A program made the translations under genes and the position numbers. A model generated the notes under the pieces. The model saw only the letters and a list, made by a program, of their open reading frames with translations, had not been told where the DNA came from and did no database searches. Source: Ardenticatenales bacterium (GTDB lineage: Bacteria; Chloroflexota; Anaerolineae; Promineifilales; Promineifilaceae). From it: a stretch of 64,000 nucleotides of DNA. The DNA lies in the NCBI GenBank assembly GCA_020634515.1, contig JACKBL010000010.1:62001-126000 (forward strand), given 5' to 3'. This document shows, piece by piece, positions 63,571 to 64,000 of the stretch. Position 1 is the stretch's first letter. Every line of letters starts with the position of its first letter.

Positions 63571-64000
63571 ATGTCCACAACCTCCGTCGCCGCGGCGGCC
63601 ACCACGACCGCACCCGCGCGGCGCAAGCAAACCATTCGCAATTTTCAATTGAAGAAGCAACGGGGCGAGCCTATCACCCTGCTCACGGCTTATGACTATG
63701 CGACAGCGCTGGCGGTGGACAATGCCGGCATCGACAGCATCCTCGTCGGTGATTCCCTGGGCATGGTCGTCCTCGGCTACGAAACCACGCTGCCCGTCAC
63801 CATGAGCGATATGCTGCACCATTGCCGCGCCGTGGCCCGCGGGGCGCGGTACGCCCTCCTGATTGGCGACATGCCGTTCATGTCCTATCAGGTCTCCGTG
63901 CCCGAAGCCATCCATAACGCGGGCCGCTTTTTGCAGGAAGCGGGCATGGACGCAGTGAAGCTGGAAGGGGGACGGGAACGGGTAGAGGCGATCAAGGGGA
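63571..64000 (+). CDS. panB: 3-methyl-2-oxobutanoate hydroxymethyltransferase, N-terminal part
   Basis: The gene runs off the right edge after 143 codons. TLLTAYDYATALAVDNAGID, SILVGDSLGMVVLGYETTLP, VTMSDMLHHCRAVARG and LLIGDMPFMSYQ are the PanB signature, with the metal-binding Asp in GDSLG and the Asp in GDMPF. The enzyme adds a hydroxymethyl group to 2-oxoisovalerate in pantothenate synthesis. AAAGGAGGGT stands a few bases before the ATG, which fixes the start. The N-terminal 15 residues are an Ala/Thr-rich extension not seen in most PanB proteins. A TGCCGGCA motif is within the coding part. Confidence 0.96.
   Translation, partial: MSTTSVAAAATTTAPARRKQTIRNFQLKKQRGEPITLLTAYDYATALAVDNAGIDSILVGDSLGMVVLGYETTLPVTMSDMLHHCRAVARGARYALLIGDMPFMSYQVSVPEAIHNAGRFLQEAGMDAVKLEGGRERVEAIKG

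Overview
The window reads as one stretch of a moderately high-GC bacterial chromosome, most likely a Chloroflexota (Anaerolineae-like) genome. This is inferred from the mixture of a MalT/LuxR-type ATP-dependent regulator, MoxR+DUF58 pair, exported proteins with Thr/Pro/Glu stalks, a membrane-anchored amylopullulanase-like enzyme, FTR1 iron permease and a nuo cluster with two NuoM genes. It is not proven by any rRNA marker, and none is present here.

Layout. 1-7.0 kb (+ strand): end of a di-haem cytochrome c peroxidase, a decayed transposase, an SRPBCC protein, a large LuxR-family regulator, a DUF2306 membrane protein, a methyltransferase and a membrane-linked alpha/beta hydrolase. 7.0-7.76 kb: a convergent intergenic zone with an extreme strand-composition switch and G-quadruplex motifs. 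7.8-17.9 kb (- strand): gyrB carrying a full-length intein with an internal helix-turn-helix, a membrane protein, and a 1769-residue secreted starch-degrading enzyme. 18.4-31.9 kb (mostly +): MoxR ATPase, DUF58, DUF362, an extracellular nuclease (-), a small membrane protein with a GerW/YtfJ-like partner, AlkD-like repair protein, GNAT acetyltransferase, Lon and an FTR1 permease. 32-36 kb (-): uracil-DNA glycosylase, sulfotransferase, prolyl oligopeptidase. 36.4-41.2 kb (+): a lipoprotein and a secreted protein with Thr/Pro stalks, then an ECF sigma factor with its probable membrane anti-sigma factor. 41.3-47.2 kb (-): MarR regulator, Ser/Thr kinase, Lgt, CDP-alcohol phosphatidyltransferase, alkaline-phosphatase superfamily enzyme. 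47.5-50.3 kb (+): a GH13 enzyme and a TIGR00266/AIM24 protein. 50.7-63.2 kb (-): energy genes nuoA-H-J-K-L-M-M-N followed by atpZ-like, atpB, atpE and an atpF-delta fusion. 63.6 kb (+): start of panB.

The respiratory block is the functional core: a membrane-arm-only complex I cluster with two NuoM antiporter subunits lies directly upstream of an Fo-only ATP synthase cluster. The peripheral-arm nuo genes and all F1 genes are missing from this locus and must lie elsewhere if the complexes are complete.

Non-coding structure is unusually rich. Four families of short hairpin repeats (called R1-R4 here) recur between genes, in places stacked side by side and in places inside operons. The palindrome TGCCGGCA occurs about 70 times by eye, far above chance, and very often marks a sharp change from G-rich to C-rich sequence on the strand being read. 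I regard that motif-linked skew switching as the most unusual signal in the window.
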